DNA of 64,000 nt from Streptomyces sp. (GTDB lineage: Bacteria; Actinomycetota; Actinomycetes; Streptomycetales; Streptomycetaceae). The first letter of the stretch is position 1. Each line of letters begins with the position of its first letter. The notes beneath the pieces were generated by a model. The model worked only from the letters and a program-made list of their open reading frames with translations. It was not told the origin of the DNA and did no database searches. Location of the stretch: assembly GCF_031181705.1 (NCBI RefSeq), contig NZ_JAPSKN010000001.1:62001-126000 (forward strand), written 5' to 3'. This document shows positions 44,908-52,273 of this stretch, piece by piece. The translations under genes and the position numbers were made by a program.

Positions 44908-46065
44908 TCAGCTCTCTCGTCGTTCGGCGGCGGCCCGCAGCTCCGCCCGGAACGCCTGCGGCGTCCACCCCTCGCGCAGCGCCCGCCGCATCAGGTCCGC
45001 CTGGGAGAGCGGGGCCAGTCCGTCGAGCGGCGGGTCGCTGTCGAGGTTGGTCGGGAAGGGGTAGCCCTCGGCGCTCGCCGCGACCACGTTGTCGAGCCAC
45101 GCCTGGTCGGCGCCCTCGGCCTTGCGCCTGAGCAGTACGGGATACACGGCGTTCGCCACGGCCTGCCGGTCCACCGTCTCCATCGCGCGGCCGAACGCCG
45201 ACGACACCTGCAGCAGGTTGGCCATGCGGCGGATGTCCGCCGAGCGGTTGGTGCCGGCCGCGTGGAACAGCGCGGGGTTGAAGAACACCGCGTCGCCCTT
45301 GGCCAGCGGCAGCTGCACGTACCGTGCCTCGAAGTACGACCGGAACTCCGGCAGCCGCCAGGCGAGGTAGCCCGGCGCGTACTTCTGCGAGTGCGGCAGG
45401 TACATCGTCGGCCCGGACTCCACGGGCATGTCGCAGTGGGCGACCGCGCCCTGGAGGGTCAGCACCGGGGAGAGGCGGTGCACATGCGCGGGGTAGGCGG
45501 CGGCGCCGTCGTTCGACAGGAAGCCGAGGTGGTAGTCGCGGTGCACCGTCTGCGCGGCGCCGCCCGGGTTGACCACGTTGAGCTGGGAGGTGACCTGGTA
45601 GCCGGGGCCCAGCCAGGCCGTGGAGACCAGGGCGAGGATGTCGTTGGCGTAGTAGTCGGCGAACACCTCCGCGTCGTACAGGGCCGCCTTCTCCAGCGCG
45701 TTCCACACCCGGTCGTTGGCGCCCGGCTTGGCGAAGTGATCGCCGGCCGTGGCGCCCGAGGCACGCTGTTCGGCGATGAGCCCCTCGAACACCGCGGTGG
45801 CCCGGTCCACGACCTGCGGGTCGGGGAAGGCACCGCGGAAGACGACGATGCCGGGACCGTCGGCGAGGGCCCGCACCAGTTCGGCCTGGACCACGCGGTC
45901 GCCTTCGAGGAGGCCGCAGTCGTAGACCGGCACGTTCCGCTCGACGGCCACGGCGTGCGGGTAGTCGGCGGGATCGGTCGCCTGCTCGACCAGCGCGCGG
46001 AACGCGTCGAGGTCGCAGTCCTGCTCGGACAGCCAGGCACGGTGGTGTACGGAAGTGAAGGACAT
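44908..46065 (-). CDS. Phytanoyl-CoA-dioxygenase-like Fe(II)/2-oxoglutarate oxygenase
   Basis: 385 residues. The double-stranded beta-helix ligands are visible: HxD at His175-Asp177 (TVHRDYHLGF) and the distal His268 in FFNPALFHAAGTN, with Arg274 six residues later to bind 2-oxoglutarate. GPGIVVFRGAFPD near residue 70 marks the domain start. Such enzymes hydroxylate or demethylate small substrates. It heads an operon with SDR, iolG and Gfo/Idh genes and is divergent from a LacI regulator, so a substituted inositol (for example a methyl ether) is one possible substrate; that is only inference. GAAGGGA lies before the ATG. Confidence 0.87.
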   Translation of the reverse strand: MSFTSVHHRAWLSEQDCDLDAFRALVEQATDPADYPHAVAVERNVPVYDCGLLEGDRVVQAELVRALADGPGIVVFRGAFPDPQVVDRATAVFEGLIAEQRASGATAGDHFAKPGANDRVWNALEKAALYDAEVFADYYANDILALVSTAWLGPGYQVTSQLNVVNPGGAAQTVHRDYHLGFLSNDGAAAYPAHVHRLSPVLTLQGAVAHCDMPVESGPTMYLPHSQKYAPGYLAWRLPEFRSYFEARYVQLPLAKGDAVFFNPALFHAAGTNRSADIRRMANLLQVSSAFGRAMETVDRQAVANAVYPVLLRRKAEGADQAWLDNVVAASAEGYPFPTNLDSDPPLDGLAPLSQADLMRRALREGWTPQAFRAELRAAAERRES

Positions 46066-46105
46066 CGTCGTCCCTTCAGGGGTCACGGAGCGACGCAGCC
46101 CTGTC

Positions 46106-46122
46106 ATTCTTGTCAGTACAAA
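46106..46122. promoter_or_regulatory. TTTGTNNNNACA box between the dioxygenase operon and the LacI gene
   Basis: On the minus strand TTGTACTGACA occupies 46121-46111, almost the same as TTGTACTTACA at 36863-36873 before iolC. Minus-strand TTGTTC and AAGAAT, 17 bases apart, flank it as a possible promoter for the dioxygenase operon. Two AAACCCCTC-type direct repeats follow on the plus strand near 46120 and 46154. A shared regulator of both operons is plausible. Confidence 0.4.
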
Positions 46123-46174
46123 CCCCTCGAACAACCAGCAGCGAGCCATCAAAAACCCCTCAAGGAGCCGAGGC

Positions 46175-47206
46175 GTGGGACACCCCTTCCCGATCCGCGA
46201 GATCGCACGTCAGGCGGGTCTGAGCGAGGCGACCGTGGACCGGGTCCTGAACGGCAGGGGAGGCGTGCGCGAGAACACCGCGCGCGAGGTCCACCAGGCC
46301 ATCGCGGACCTGGACCGGCAGCGCACCCAGGTCCGCCTCGTCGGCCGGACGTTCATGGTCGACCTCGTGATGCAGGCGCCCGAACGCTTCACCACCGCCA
46401 TCCGGGCCGCCCTGGAGGCCGAGCTGCCGGCGCTGCACCCGGCGGTGCTGCGCTCCCGCTTCCACTTCCGCCAGACCGGCCCGGTCGGAGAGCTGGTGCG
46501 GACCCTGGACCGGATCGCCCGGCGTGGCTCGCAGGGAGTGATCCTCAAGGCGCCGGACGTCCCCGAGGTCACCGCCGCGGTCGGCCGGCTCGCCGCCGCC
46601 GGGATACCGGTCGTGACCCTGGTGACCGACCTGCCGTCCAGCGCCCGCCTCGCCTACGTGGGCATCGACGACCGGGCGGCCGGGGCGACGGCCGCGTACC
46701 TCATGGGGCAGTGGCTGGGGGAGCGGCCGGGCAACATCCTCACCAGCCTCAGCAGCGGCTTCTTCCGCAACGAGGAGGAGCGCGAGATGGGCTTCCGCAG
46801 CGCCATGCGCGCCCGGCACCCCGAGCGCACGCTGGTCGAGATCGCCGAGGGACAGGGCCTGGACGCCACCCAGTACGACCTGGTCCGGGCCGCCCTGGAA
46901 CGCGACCCGGACATCCGCGCCGTCTACTCGATCGGCGGCGGCAACATCGCCACGCTGCGGGCCTTCGACGACCTCGGCCGCGAGTGCGCCGTGTTCGTCG
47001 CGCACGACCTGGACCACGACAACACCCGGCTGCTGCGCGAGCACCGGCTGTCGGCCGTCCTCCACCACGACCTGCGCCAGGACGTGCGCGAGGCCTGCCA
47101 CACCGTCATGCGCGCGCACGGCGCCCTGCCCCCGGCCGGCCCGACGCTTCCGTCGGCGATCCAGGTGGTGACGCCGTACAACATGCCACCGCAGACGGCC
47201 GTGTGA
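46175..47206 (+). CDS. LacI-family regulator
   Basis: 343 residues. The N-terminal helix-turn-helix is FPIREIARQAGLSEATVDRVLNGRGGVRENTAREV. The rest is a sugar-binding periplasmic-like domain (GVILKAPDVPEVTAAVGRLAAAGIPVVTLVTDLPSS, then AVYSIGGGNIATLRAFDDLG). It resembles LacI proteins with a ribose-type sensor, as used for polyol catabolism. GTG at 46175 follows AAGGAG; the open frame extends about 120 bases upstream into the promoter region. It is divergent from the dioxygenase operon, its most likely target. Confidence 0.9.
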   Translation: MGHPFPIREIARQAGLSEATVDRVLNGRGGVRENTAREVHQAIADLDRQRTQVRLVGRTFMVDLVMQAPERFTTAIRAALEAELPALHPAVLRSRFHFRQTGPVGELVRTLDRIARRGSQGVILKAPDVPEVTAAVGRLAAAGIPVVTLVTDLPSSARLAYVGIDDRAAGATAAYLMGQWLGERPGNILTSLSSGFFRNEEEREMGFRSAMRARHPERTLVEIAEGQGLDATQYDLVRAALERDPDIRAVYSIGGGNIATLRAFDDLGRECAVFVAHDLDHDNTRLLREHRLSAVLHHDLRQDVREACHTVMRAHGALPPAGPTLPSAIQVVTPYNMPPQTAV

Positions 47207-47227
47207 TCCGGGGACGGGACCGGGCGC

Positions 47228-47256
47228 GGGGCCGGGGCAGGGCCCGCCCCGGCCCC
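47228..47256 (+). terminator. Hairpin terminator after the LacI gene
   Basis: GGGGCCGGGGC (47228-47238) pairs perfectly with GCCCCGGCCCC (47246-47256) across a seven-base loop, 21 bases after the stop. No T run. The remaining bases to 47500 are GC-rich, without a recognisable gene. Confidence 0.65.
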
Positions 47257-47500
47257 GGCCGTCGGGCCCATGTGGACCTCGCCCCGCCGCCTGCCGCGCG
47301 GCCCTGCGCGAGCCGCTCCCTGCCGGGTGGGCGAGGGCGGTCGCCGCTCTCGGCGCCTCCCACCTGGCGGTGCCGCCGTCCTGGCCAGGCGCCCCCGGCC
47401 GCGCCACGGCCGCCCCCGGGATCATGGGGAGGTGGCTCGTCCCGCTCCAGGCGAAGGTCTGCTGGGCCGGCGGCTCCGGACCCGGGCCTGGCGGCGGGGA

Positions 47501-48664
47501 TCACGCCGGCCCGTCCACCCGCTCCCAGGCACCGCTGTGCGCCGACCGCGCCATGGCGTCCAGCGCGGCCGCGCTGTGCACGGCGTCGGCGAGCGTCGCC
47601 CCGTGGGGGGTGCCCTCGGCGACCGACCGCAGGAAGCGGTACGCCTCGATGACCTTCAGGTCGTCGTACCCCATGGCGTTCGCCGCGCCCGGCTGGAACG
47701 CGCCGAACTCACCGTGGCCCGGGCCCACGTAGACCGTGCTGACCGACTGGTCCTGGTACGTCGTGCCGCGGCTGATCCCCAGCTCGTTCATGCGCCGGAA
47801 GTCCCAGAAGACCGCTCCCTCGGTGCCGTGCACCTCGAAGCCGTAGTTGTTCTGCTCGCCGACCGAGACCCGGCAGGCCTCCAGCACGCCGCGCGCACCG
47901 GAGGCGAAGCGGAGCAGACAGCCGACGTAGTCCTCGTTCTCGACCGGGCCGAGCTCACCGCCCGCGGCCCGGCTGTGGCCCGCCGTCGCGCCGGCCGGGC
48001 GGGCCCGCTCCGGGAGGAAGATCGCCGTGTCGGCCGTGAGGGACGTGATGTCGCCGAGCAGGAACCGGGCCAGGTCCGCCCCGTGCGAGGCCAGGTCGCC
48101 CAGCACCCCGCTGCCCCCGCGCTCCCGTTCGTAGCGCCAGGTCAGCGCGCCCTCGGGGTGGGCCGCGTAGTCGCTGAACAGCCGCACGCGCACATGCGTG
48201 ACCGTGCCGAGCTCCCCGGAGGCGATCAGCTCCCGGGCCGCCTCGACGGCCGGCGCGTTGCGGTAGTTGAAGCCGACCGTGCCCTGCACACCCGCCTCGG
48301 CCACCGCGTCGGCCACCGCGCGGGCGTCCCCGGCGGTCAGGCCGACCGGCTTCTCGATCCAGATGTGCTTGCCCGCCCGGGCCATGGCGACGCCGATCTC
48401 GCGGTGCAGGAAGTTCGGCGCGGTGATGCTGACCGCCCGCACCCGCGGGTCGGCGGCCACCTCGCGCCAGTCGCGGGTGGTGGAGGCGAACCCGAACTGC
48501 GCGGCGGCCTCCTCCGCCCGGCCCGGCACCTCCTCGGCGACCGTCACCAGCTCCGGGACGAGGGGCAGTTGCGGATAGTGGTGCCGCACACGCGCGTACG
48601 CCTGGGTGTGCACCCGCCCCATCCAGCCGAATCCGACGACGGCGACGCCGAGCGTGTCCACCAT
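47501..48664 (-). CDS. Gfo/Idh/MocA-family oxidoreductase
   Basis: 387 residues. NAD fold LGVAVVGFGWMGRVHTQAYARV, Lys motif HIWIEKPVGLTAGDARAVADAV, and GTVGFNYRNAPAVEAARELI. The substrate block GGSGVLGDLASHGADLARFLLGDI supplies the catalytic Asp and His. NNYGFEVHGTEGAVFWDFRRMNEL is usual for enzymes acting on inositol-like or glycoside substrates. It stands alone on its strand. A LacI-type operator-like sequence is centred about 20 bases upstream of the ATG, so the adjacent LacI protein probably represses it. AGAGGGG is the ribosome site. Confidence 0.9.
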   Translation of the reverse strand: MVDTLGVAVVGFGWMGRVHTQAYARVRHHYPQLPLVPELVTVAEEVPGRAEEAAAQFGFASTTRDWREVAADPRVRAVSITAPNFLHREIGVAMARAGKHIWIEKPVGLTAGDARAVADAVAEAGVQGTVGFNYRNAPAVEAARELIASGELGTVTHVRVRLFSDYAAHPEGALTWRYERERGGSGVLGDLASHGADLARFLLGDITSLTADTAIFLPERARPAGATAGHSRAAGGELGPVENEDYVGCLLRFASGARGVLEACRVSVGEQNNYGFEVHGTEGAVFWDFRRMNELGISRGTTYQDQSVSTVYVGPGHGEFGAFQPGAANAMGYDDLKVIEAYRFLRSVAEGTPHGATLADAVHSAAALDAMARSAHSGAWERVDGPA

Positions 48665-48677
48665 GAGAGCCCCTCTT

Positions 48678-48689
48678 TGGACCGTTCCA
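48678..48689. promoter_or_regulatory. LacI-type operator 1
   Basis: TGGACCGTTCCA, a near-palindrome with the central CG that LacI/GalR proteins recognise. It lies 14 bases before the Gfo/Idh start on the minus strand. It is the exact reverse complement of operator 2 at 48760-48771. Confidence 0.7.
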
Positions 48690-48759
48690 GAACCTGTCCG
48701 GGCCACCCTCGGTGCGCGTTCCCGGCGCTGTCAACCCTTTGACAAGCACACGGGGGTCA

Positions 48760-48771
48760 TGGAACGGTCCA
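48760..48771. promoter_or_regulatory. LacI-type operator 2
   Basis: TGGAACGGTCCA, four bases before the ATG of the LacI gene. Binding here would block the regulator's own ribosome site or promoter. The two operators are 82 bases apart (about eight helical turns), allowing loop formation. Between them, TGTCAA (48729-48734) and TTGACA (48739-48744) could be divergent -35 boxes. Confidence 0.7.
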
Positions 48772-48775
48772 CGGC

Positions 48776-49792
48776 ATGAGACCACCGACCATCCGAGACG
48801 TCGCCGAACGGGCAGGCGTCTCCAAGTCGCTGGTCTCCCTCGTGCTGCGCGGCTCCGAGCAGGTGCGCCCCGAGAAGCGGGACGCCGTCCTGCGGGCCGC
48901 CCGGGAGCTGGGCTACCGGCCCAACGCCGCCGCGCGCTCCCTCAGCGAACGGCGCACCCGCACCGTCGGCGTCCTCCTCAACGACCTGCGCAACCCCTGG
49001 TTCGTGGACCTCCTCGACGGCCTGAACTCCCTCCTGCGCGCACACGGCCTGCACATGCTGCTGGCCGACGCCCGCCTGAACCGCCGCACCGGGCAGGATG
49101 CGGCCGACCCGCTGCTCGACCTGCGCGTCGACGGCCTGGTCGTGGTCGGCACCCTGCCCGACCCGGCGGCCCTCGGCACGGTCGCCGAGCGGATGCCGGT
49201 CGTGCTGGCCGGTGCCCGCGAGCCGGTGCCGCCCGGCGTGGACCAGGTCGCCGGTGACGACGAGCGGGGCGCCCGGCTGGTCACCGAGCACCTCATCGGC
49301 CTCGGCCACCGCCGCATCGCGCACCTCGCGGGCTTCGGCGCTGTGGGCGAACTGCGCCGTCGCAGCTTCGAGGCGACGATGCGGGCGCACGGCCTGGCGG
49401 ACCGGGCCGTCGTCGAGGCCGGCGACATGACCGAGGAGGGCGGCTACCGCGCGACCGTCCGCCTGCTCAGCCGCCCCGACCGGCCCACCGCCGTCTTCGC
49501 CGTCAACGACATCACCTGCGTGGGCGCCCTCTCCGCCGCCGAGGAACTCGGACTGCGCGTACCGCGCGACCTCTCCCTCGTCGGCTACGACGACACGAGC
49601 CTGTCCCGGCTGCGTCACCTGTGGCTCACCACGGTCGACAACGCCGGGTACGACGTCGGCCGCCGGGCGGCCCGCTTCCTCCTCGACCGGCTGGAACGGC
49701 CCGGGGGAGAGGGGCGGCTCCAGCTGGCCGCGCCGACGCTCCAGGTCCGCGGGACGACCGGGCCGCCGGCCGGCACGGCGCCCGGCGGCTGA
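48776..49792 (+). CDS. LacI/GalR-family regulator
   Basis: 338 residues. The helix-turn-helix and hinge are TIRDVAERAGVSKSLVSLVLRGSEQVRPEKRDAVLRAARELGYRPNAAARSL, a full LacI signature. The sensor domain follows, from TVGVLLNDLRNPWFVDLLDGL to PRDLSLVGYDDTSLSRLRHLWLTTVDN. It should be autoregulated and should repress the divergent Gfo/Idh gene through the two operators in the 111-base gap. The effector is probably an oxidised or phosphorylated polyol (inference). Confidence 0.94.
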   Translation: MRPPTIRDVAERAGVSKSLVSLVLRGSEQVRPEKRDAVLRAARELGYRPNAAARSLSERRTRTVGVLLNDLRNPWFVDLLDGLNSLLRAHGLHMLLADARLNRRTGQDAADPLLDLRVDGLVVVGTLPDPAALGTVAERMPVVLAGAREPVPPGVDQVAGDDERGARLVTEHLIGLGHRRIAHLAGFGAVGELRRRSFEATMRAHGLADRAVVEAGDMTEEGGYRATVRLLSRPDRPTAVFAVNDITCVGALSAAEELGLRVPRDLSLVGYDDTSLSRLRHLWLTTVDNAGYDVGRRAARFLLDRLERPGGEGRLQLAAPTLQVRGTTGPPAGTAPGG

Positions 49793-49800
49793 GGGCGCGA

Positions 49801-49974
49801 GCGGCCCGACCGCCGTGGCGCTGCACGCCGGCCCCGGCTCACGGCGAGCAGGACGCGGGCGCGGCCCGACCGCCGTGCGGGGCATGCCGGACCCGGGCCG
49901 CGGCGAGCGGGACGCAGGCGCCGCCGGACCGGGGTGCGGCGGTCGTGCCCGGACCGGGGTGCGGCGGTCGTGCC
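49801..49974. repeat. Tandem repeats: a ~60-bp imperfect pair and a 25-bp perfect pair
   Basis: 49801-49860 and 49861-49919 are imperfect copies, both opening GCGGCCCGACCGCCGTG and closing with a GGCGAGC-rich end. 49925-49949 and 49950-49974 are perfect 25-base copies beginning CGGACCGGGGTGCGG. They directly follow the LacI gene stop at 49792. Confidence 0.85.
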
Positions 49975-49987
49975 GCACGGCACGACC
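49966..49987. terminator. Hairpin after the LacI gene, overlapping the second 25-bp repeat
   Basis: GGTCGTGCC (49966-49974) pairs perfectly with GGCACGACC (49979-49987) across a GCAC loop. It could terminate transcription of the LacI gene, 174 bases after its stop. No T run follows. Confidence 0.5.
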
Positions 49988-50487
49988 GGGGGACAGTGCG
50001 ACCCCGTACCGCGGTGGTGAAGCGTCCGGCGGCCCACCCCGTATGACGATCTACGCGACCGTCTCGATCACGCCCGGCGCCCGGCAGCCGCGCCACCGCC
50101 GTCGGCTCGACCTCCGGCACGGGCCGCTTCGGCGCCGTCTCCGGCCGTGGCACGGCGGGCGGTTGCCCGCCGCGGACCGGGGCGAAGGGCGCCTCACCGT
50201 CTTCGCGCCGGCGAGCGTGAGTTCCCTGGGCTCCGTCGGCCTGGCCACGGTCCGCGGCGCGCGGCGGACGGCCGAGGACAGCGCGGAGCGGACACTGATC
50301 GGCGCGCAAGGGATGGCGTGCGCCGCCACACAGGGCGCGCACGGACATCGGCCGGCGCGTCAGCGCGCGGCCGGTGTCCCGTCCCCCCGTACGCCCTGGT
50401 CGGACGCGCCTGTGGAGCCCGCTTATGGTGTGCGGCATATGCCCGGCAGCGGATGCCCGGGCGTCCGAGTGCGAAGGGGGCCACGGG

Positions 50488-50808
50488 GTGGACGAGGCTG
50501 GGGACCGGCGTGTCCGGCGGGCCGACGCGGCCGGGGGTGCCGTCACGGCGCTCCTCGCGGTGGCGGCCTGCGCCGGACACGCCACCAAGGCGGAACTGCC
50601 CTGGTGGGCCGTCCTCGCGGTCGCCGTGTCGACGGCGGGGCTGGCCGGTTGGACCGGCGCGCGGATGGGCGGCCGCCGCGGCCCCCGCGACGAACCCCTG
50701 CCCTCCGCCGAGCACGTGCCGGCCCACCCCGGGCCCGGCGCCGCCCGCCCGGAGCACCTCACCGCCCCGGGGCCCGCGCGGCTGAACCCCCCTTCCCGTA
50801 TGCGGTAG
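50488..50808 (+). CDS. Small membrane protein, unknown
   Basis: About 106 residues with two hydrophobic segments (VTALLAVAACAGHATKAE and WWAVLAVAVSTAGLAGWTGARMGG), separated by a short loop, and a Pro-rich C terminus. GTG at 50488 is chosen because GAAGGGGG stands before it; in-frame starts at 50425 (ATG) and 50374 would add 21-38 residues. I do not recognise the family. It ends 44 bases before the second tRNA-Pro. Coding-like base use supports a real but poorly conserved gene. Confidence 0.5.
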   Translation: MDEAGDRRVRRADAAGGAVTALLAVAACAGHATKAELPWWAVLAVAVSTAGLAGWTGARMGGRRGPRDEPLPSAEHVPAHPGPGAARPEHLTAPGPARLNPPSRMR

Positions 50809-50837
50809 GGTTGACCTGCGCGATCACGCGGTTCACC
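50806..50837 (+). promoter_or_regulatory. Probable promoter -10 and conserved leader of tRNA-Pro copy 2
   Basis: TAGGGT (50806-50811) as -10, then the leader GCGCGATCACGCGG (50818-50831) and TCACC, equal in sequence and in distance (35 bases) to the leader of copy 1. TGAACC 17 bases before the -10 is a weak -35 candidate. Confidence 0.5.
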
Positions 50838-50852
50838 CCGCGCGAGACGCAT

Positions 50853-50926
<74 letters not shown>

Positions 50927-50945
50927 CTTGCTGAGACAGCGGGTC

Positions 50946-50981
50946 GCAAGGCCGTACCGGGTGTTGCCGGTACGGCCTTGC
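50946..50981 (+). terminator. Terminator after tRNA-Pro copy 2
   Basis: GCAAGGCCGTACCGG (50946-50960) pairs perfectly with CCGGTACGGCCTTGC (50967-50981) across a six-base loop, 20 bases after the tRNA. It also lies just outside the end of the convergent small gene at 50984, so it may serve both directions. Confidence 0.85.
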
Positions 50982-50983
50982 GC

Positions 50984-51217
50984 TCATGGCCGGTCAGACG
51001 CTTCCGGCCATGAGTCGTCGACCCCCAGCGCCACCAGCCGCCGATCCGGCTCCGGCCCGGCCGCGGCCCCTCGTGCCACGAGCCCGGGCGGCTCGTGCGC
51101 GGTCCGTTCCGCGATGCGTTCCACGTAGGCGCGCACGGACAGGCCCTCGGCCGCGGCCACCGCCGCCAGGCGGTCGTACGCGGACGCCGAGATGGTCAGG
51201 TCCCTCGTCTCAGGCAC
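50984..51217 (-). CDS. Small antitoxin-like (ribbon-helix-helix-type) protein
   Basis: 77 residues from GTG 51217. The N-terminal half, DLTISASAYDRLAAVAAAEGLSVRAYVERIAERT, has the strand-helix-helix pattern of small ribbon-helix-helix DNA-binding proteins, as seen in antitoxins and plasmid control proteins. No toxin gene is adjacent. Its start overlaps the end of the DsbA-like gene by eight bases (GTGCCTGA), so translation is coupled to it. The C-terminal half is poorly conserved in appearance. Assignment is from pattern only. Confidence 0.6.
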   Translation of the reverse strand: MPETRDLTISASAYDRLAAVAAAEGLSVRAYVERIAERTAHEPPGLVARGAAAGPEPDRRLVALGVDDSWPEASDRP

Positions 51218-51917
51218 CGGTGGGCTGCCTCCCCTCCGCCAGCAGGTCGAGCAACTCCCCGGCCCACGATGGGTCGTAGCGGTCCAGGCGCGGCACGCCA
51301 CCCTCGTTCGGGTCCTTCGTCCACGCGACGTGCGCACCCGGGTTGTGGGCCGCGTACCCTCCCGGCGCGAACAGGTGAGGGCTGCCCTGGACATCCGGTC
51401 CCTGGGCGACGCGGAACTGCTCGTGGACCTCGGCGCGGCCGGCGCCGCGCTCCAGGGCGCGGGCCAGCGCCTGCTCGTCCACGTGCTCGCACCGCGCGGC
51501 GACGTCGAGGATCTCCGAGGGGATGCTGACGCACCGGCTCTCGACGTAGAACGCGTGCCGCAGGCCGGCGTCCAGTTCGTCGCTGCCGCGCAGGCCGCCG
51601 ACGGACGGGTCCTTCGCGGCCTGGACCGCCTCCATCGCCGGCAGCATCGTCGACGGGTAGTCGTACTCCCGCCCCGACCACAGGCGCCAGCCGAGGTCGG
51701 GACGGTGCGCGGAGATCACCACGATCTCGGGCTCCACGATGAACTTGGGCGTCGGCTGGTGGTTGAACAGCTCCAGGGGGAACGCCCGGTGGTCGATCAG
51801 GAGGTCCTGCCCGCGGTCCCGGGCCGTGGTGCGCAGTGTGTGCAGGGCGAGGGAGGCCCAGGGACACCCCAGATCCGACCAGACGGTGACGGGTCGTGGC
51901 TCCGGGGCAGCGCTCAT
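51210..51917 (-). CDS. DsbA-family (FrnE-like) thioredoxin-fold protein
   Basis: A 235-residue cytoplasmic protein. The active-site region reads VTVWSDLGCPWASLALHTLR, with a single Cys18 in CPWA rather than the CPxC of disulfide oxidoreductases, so it cannot form an internal redox disulfide there. Further blocks (RAFPLELFNHQPTP, then LRHAFYVESRCVSIPSEILDVAAR and GSPHLFAPGG) fit the FrnE/2-hydroxychromene-carboxylate isomerase group, which often works with a low-molecular-weight thiol such as mycothiol. AAGGAGG precedes the ATG. Confidence 0.87.
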   Translation of the reverse strand: MSAAPEPRPVTVWSDLGCPWASLALHTLRTTARDRGQDLLIDHRAFPLELFNHQPTPKFIVEPEIVVISAHRPDLGWRLWSGREYDYPSTMLPAMEAVQAAKDPSVGGLRGSDELDAGLRHAFYVESRCVSIPSEILDVAARCEHVDEQALARALERGAGRAEVHEQFRVAQGPDVQGSPHLFAPGGYAAHNPGAHVAWTKDPNEGGVPRLDRYDPSWAGELLDLLAEGRQPTGA

Positions 51918-52273
51918 GGTGTCCTCCTTGGTAGCGGGACCACACCGGGGTCCCCGTCGTGTGTGCCGCGGCACGGAATTCCATGGTGACGCGCCTGCGG
52001 CGCCCGGCGCCCGATGCCGGTGTCACTCTGTCAACTCCCCCCGGAAGGGGCCCCGGACACGGTCACCGCGGACCGGACGGTGGTCTGGACACATCCTGAA
52101 CGGACTGTTCCGGATGGGGCCGCCGGGGCGGAGGGACGCGATGGTGGCCCGGCCACCGCCGCCCGTCACAAGTCCTGTGCTCCGTGTACCTGGGACCCGT
52201 GCCCCACCTGCCCGCACAGTGGACGGGCAGCCCTTCGGATCGTCTTCGTCTACTCCCGATGGAGGGTCCGTTC
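51918..52273. promoter_or_regulatory. Divergent intergenic region with a 10-bp-arm palindrome
   Basis: A 356-base gap between the DsbA-like gene and the transposase-like gene. CATCCTGAAC (52092-52101) and GTTCCGGATG (52107-52116) form inverted arms with one mismatch around the five bases GGACT. The spacing suits a dimeric operator. No terminal inverted repeat or target-site duplication belonging to the transposase-like gene was found here. Confidence 0.45.

Larger units (their letters stand above)
49793..50487. other. Gene-poor, repeat-bearing stretch
   Basis: Almost 700 bases without a gene I can support. The left part is repeats (49801-49974) ending in a strong hairpin. From ATG 50043 a short stretch (MTIYATVSITPGARQP) has coding-like third positions, but the frame soon loses this bias and matches nothing I know; it may be a relic. 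The right part leads to a small membrane-protein gene. Confidence 0.5.

Noticed and set aside
50043-50330. A small plus-strand gene starting MTIYATVSITPG
   Set aside because: No ribosome site, coding bias lost after about 20 codons, and no family recognised.
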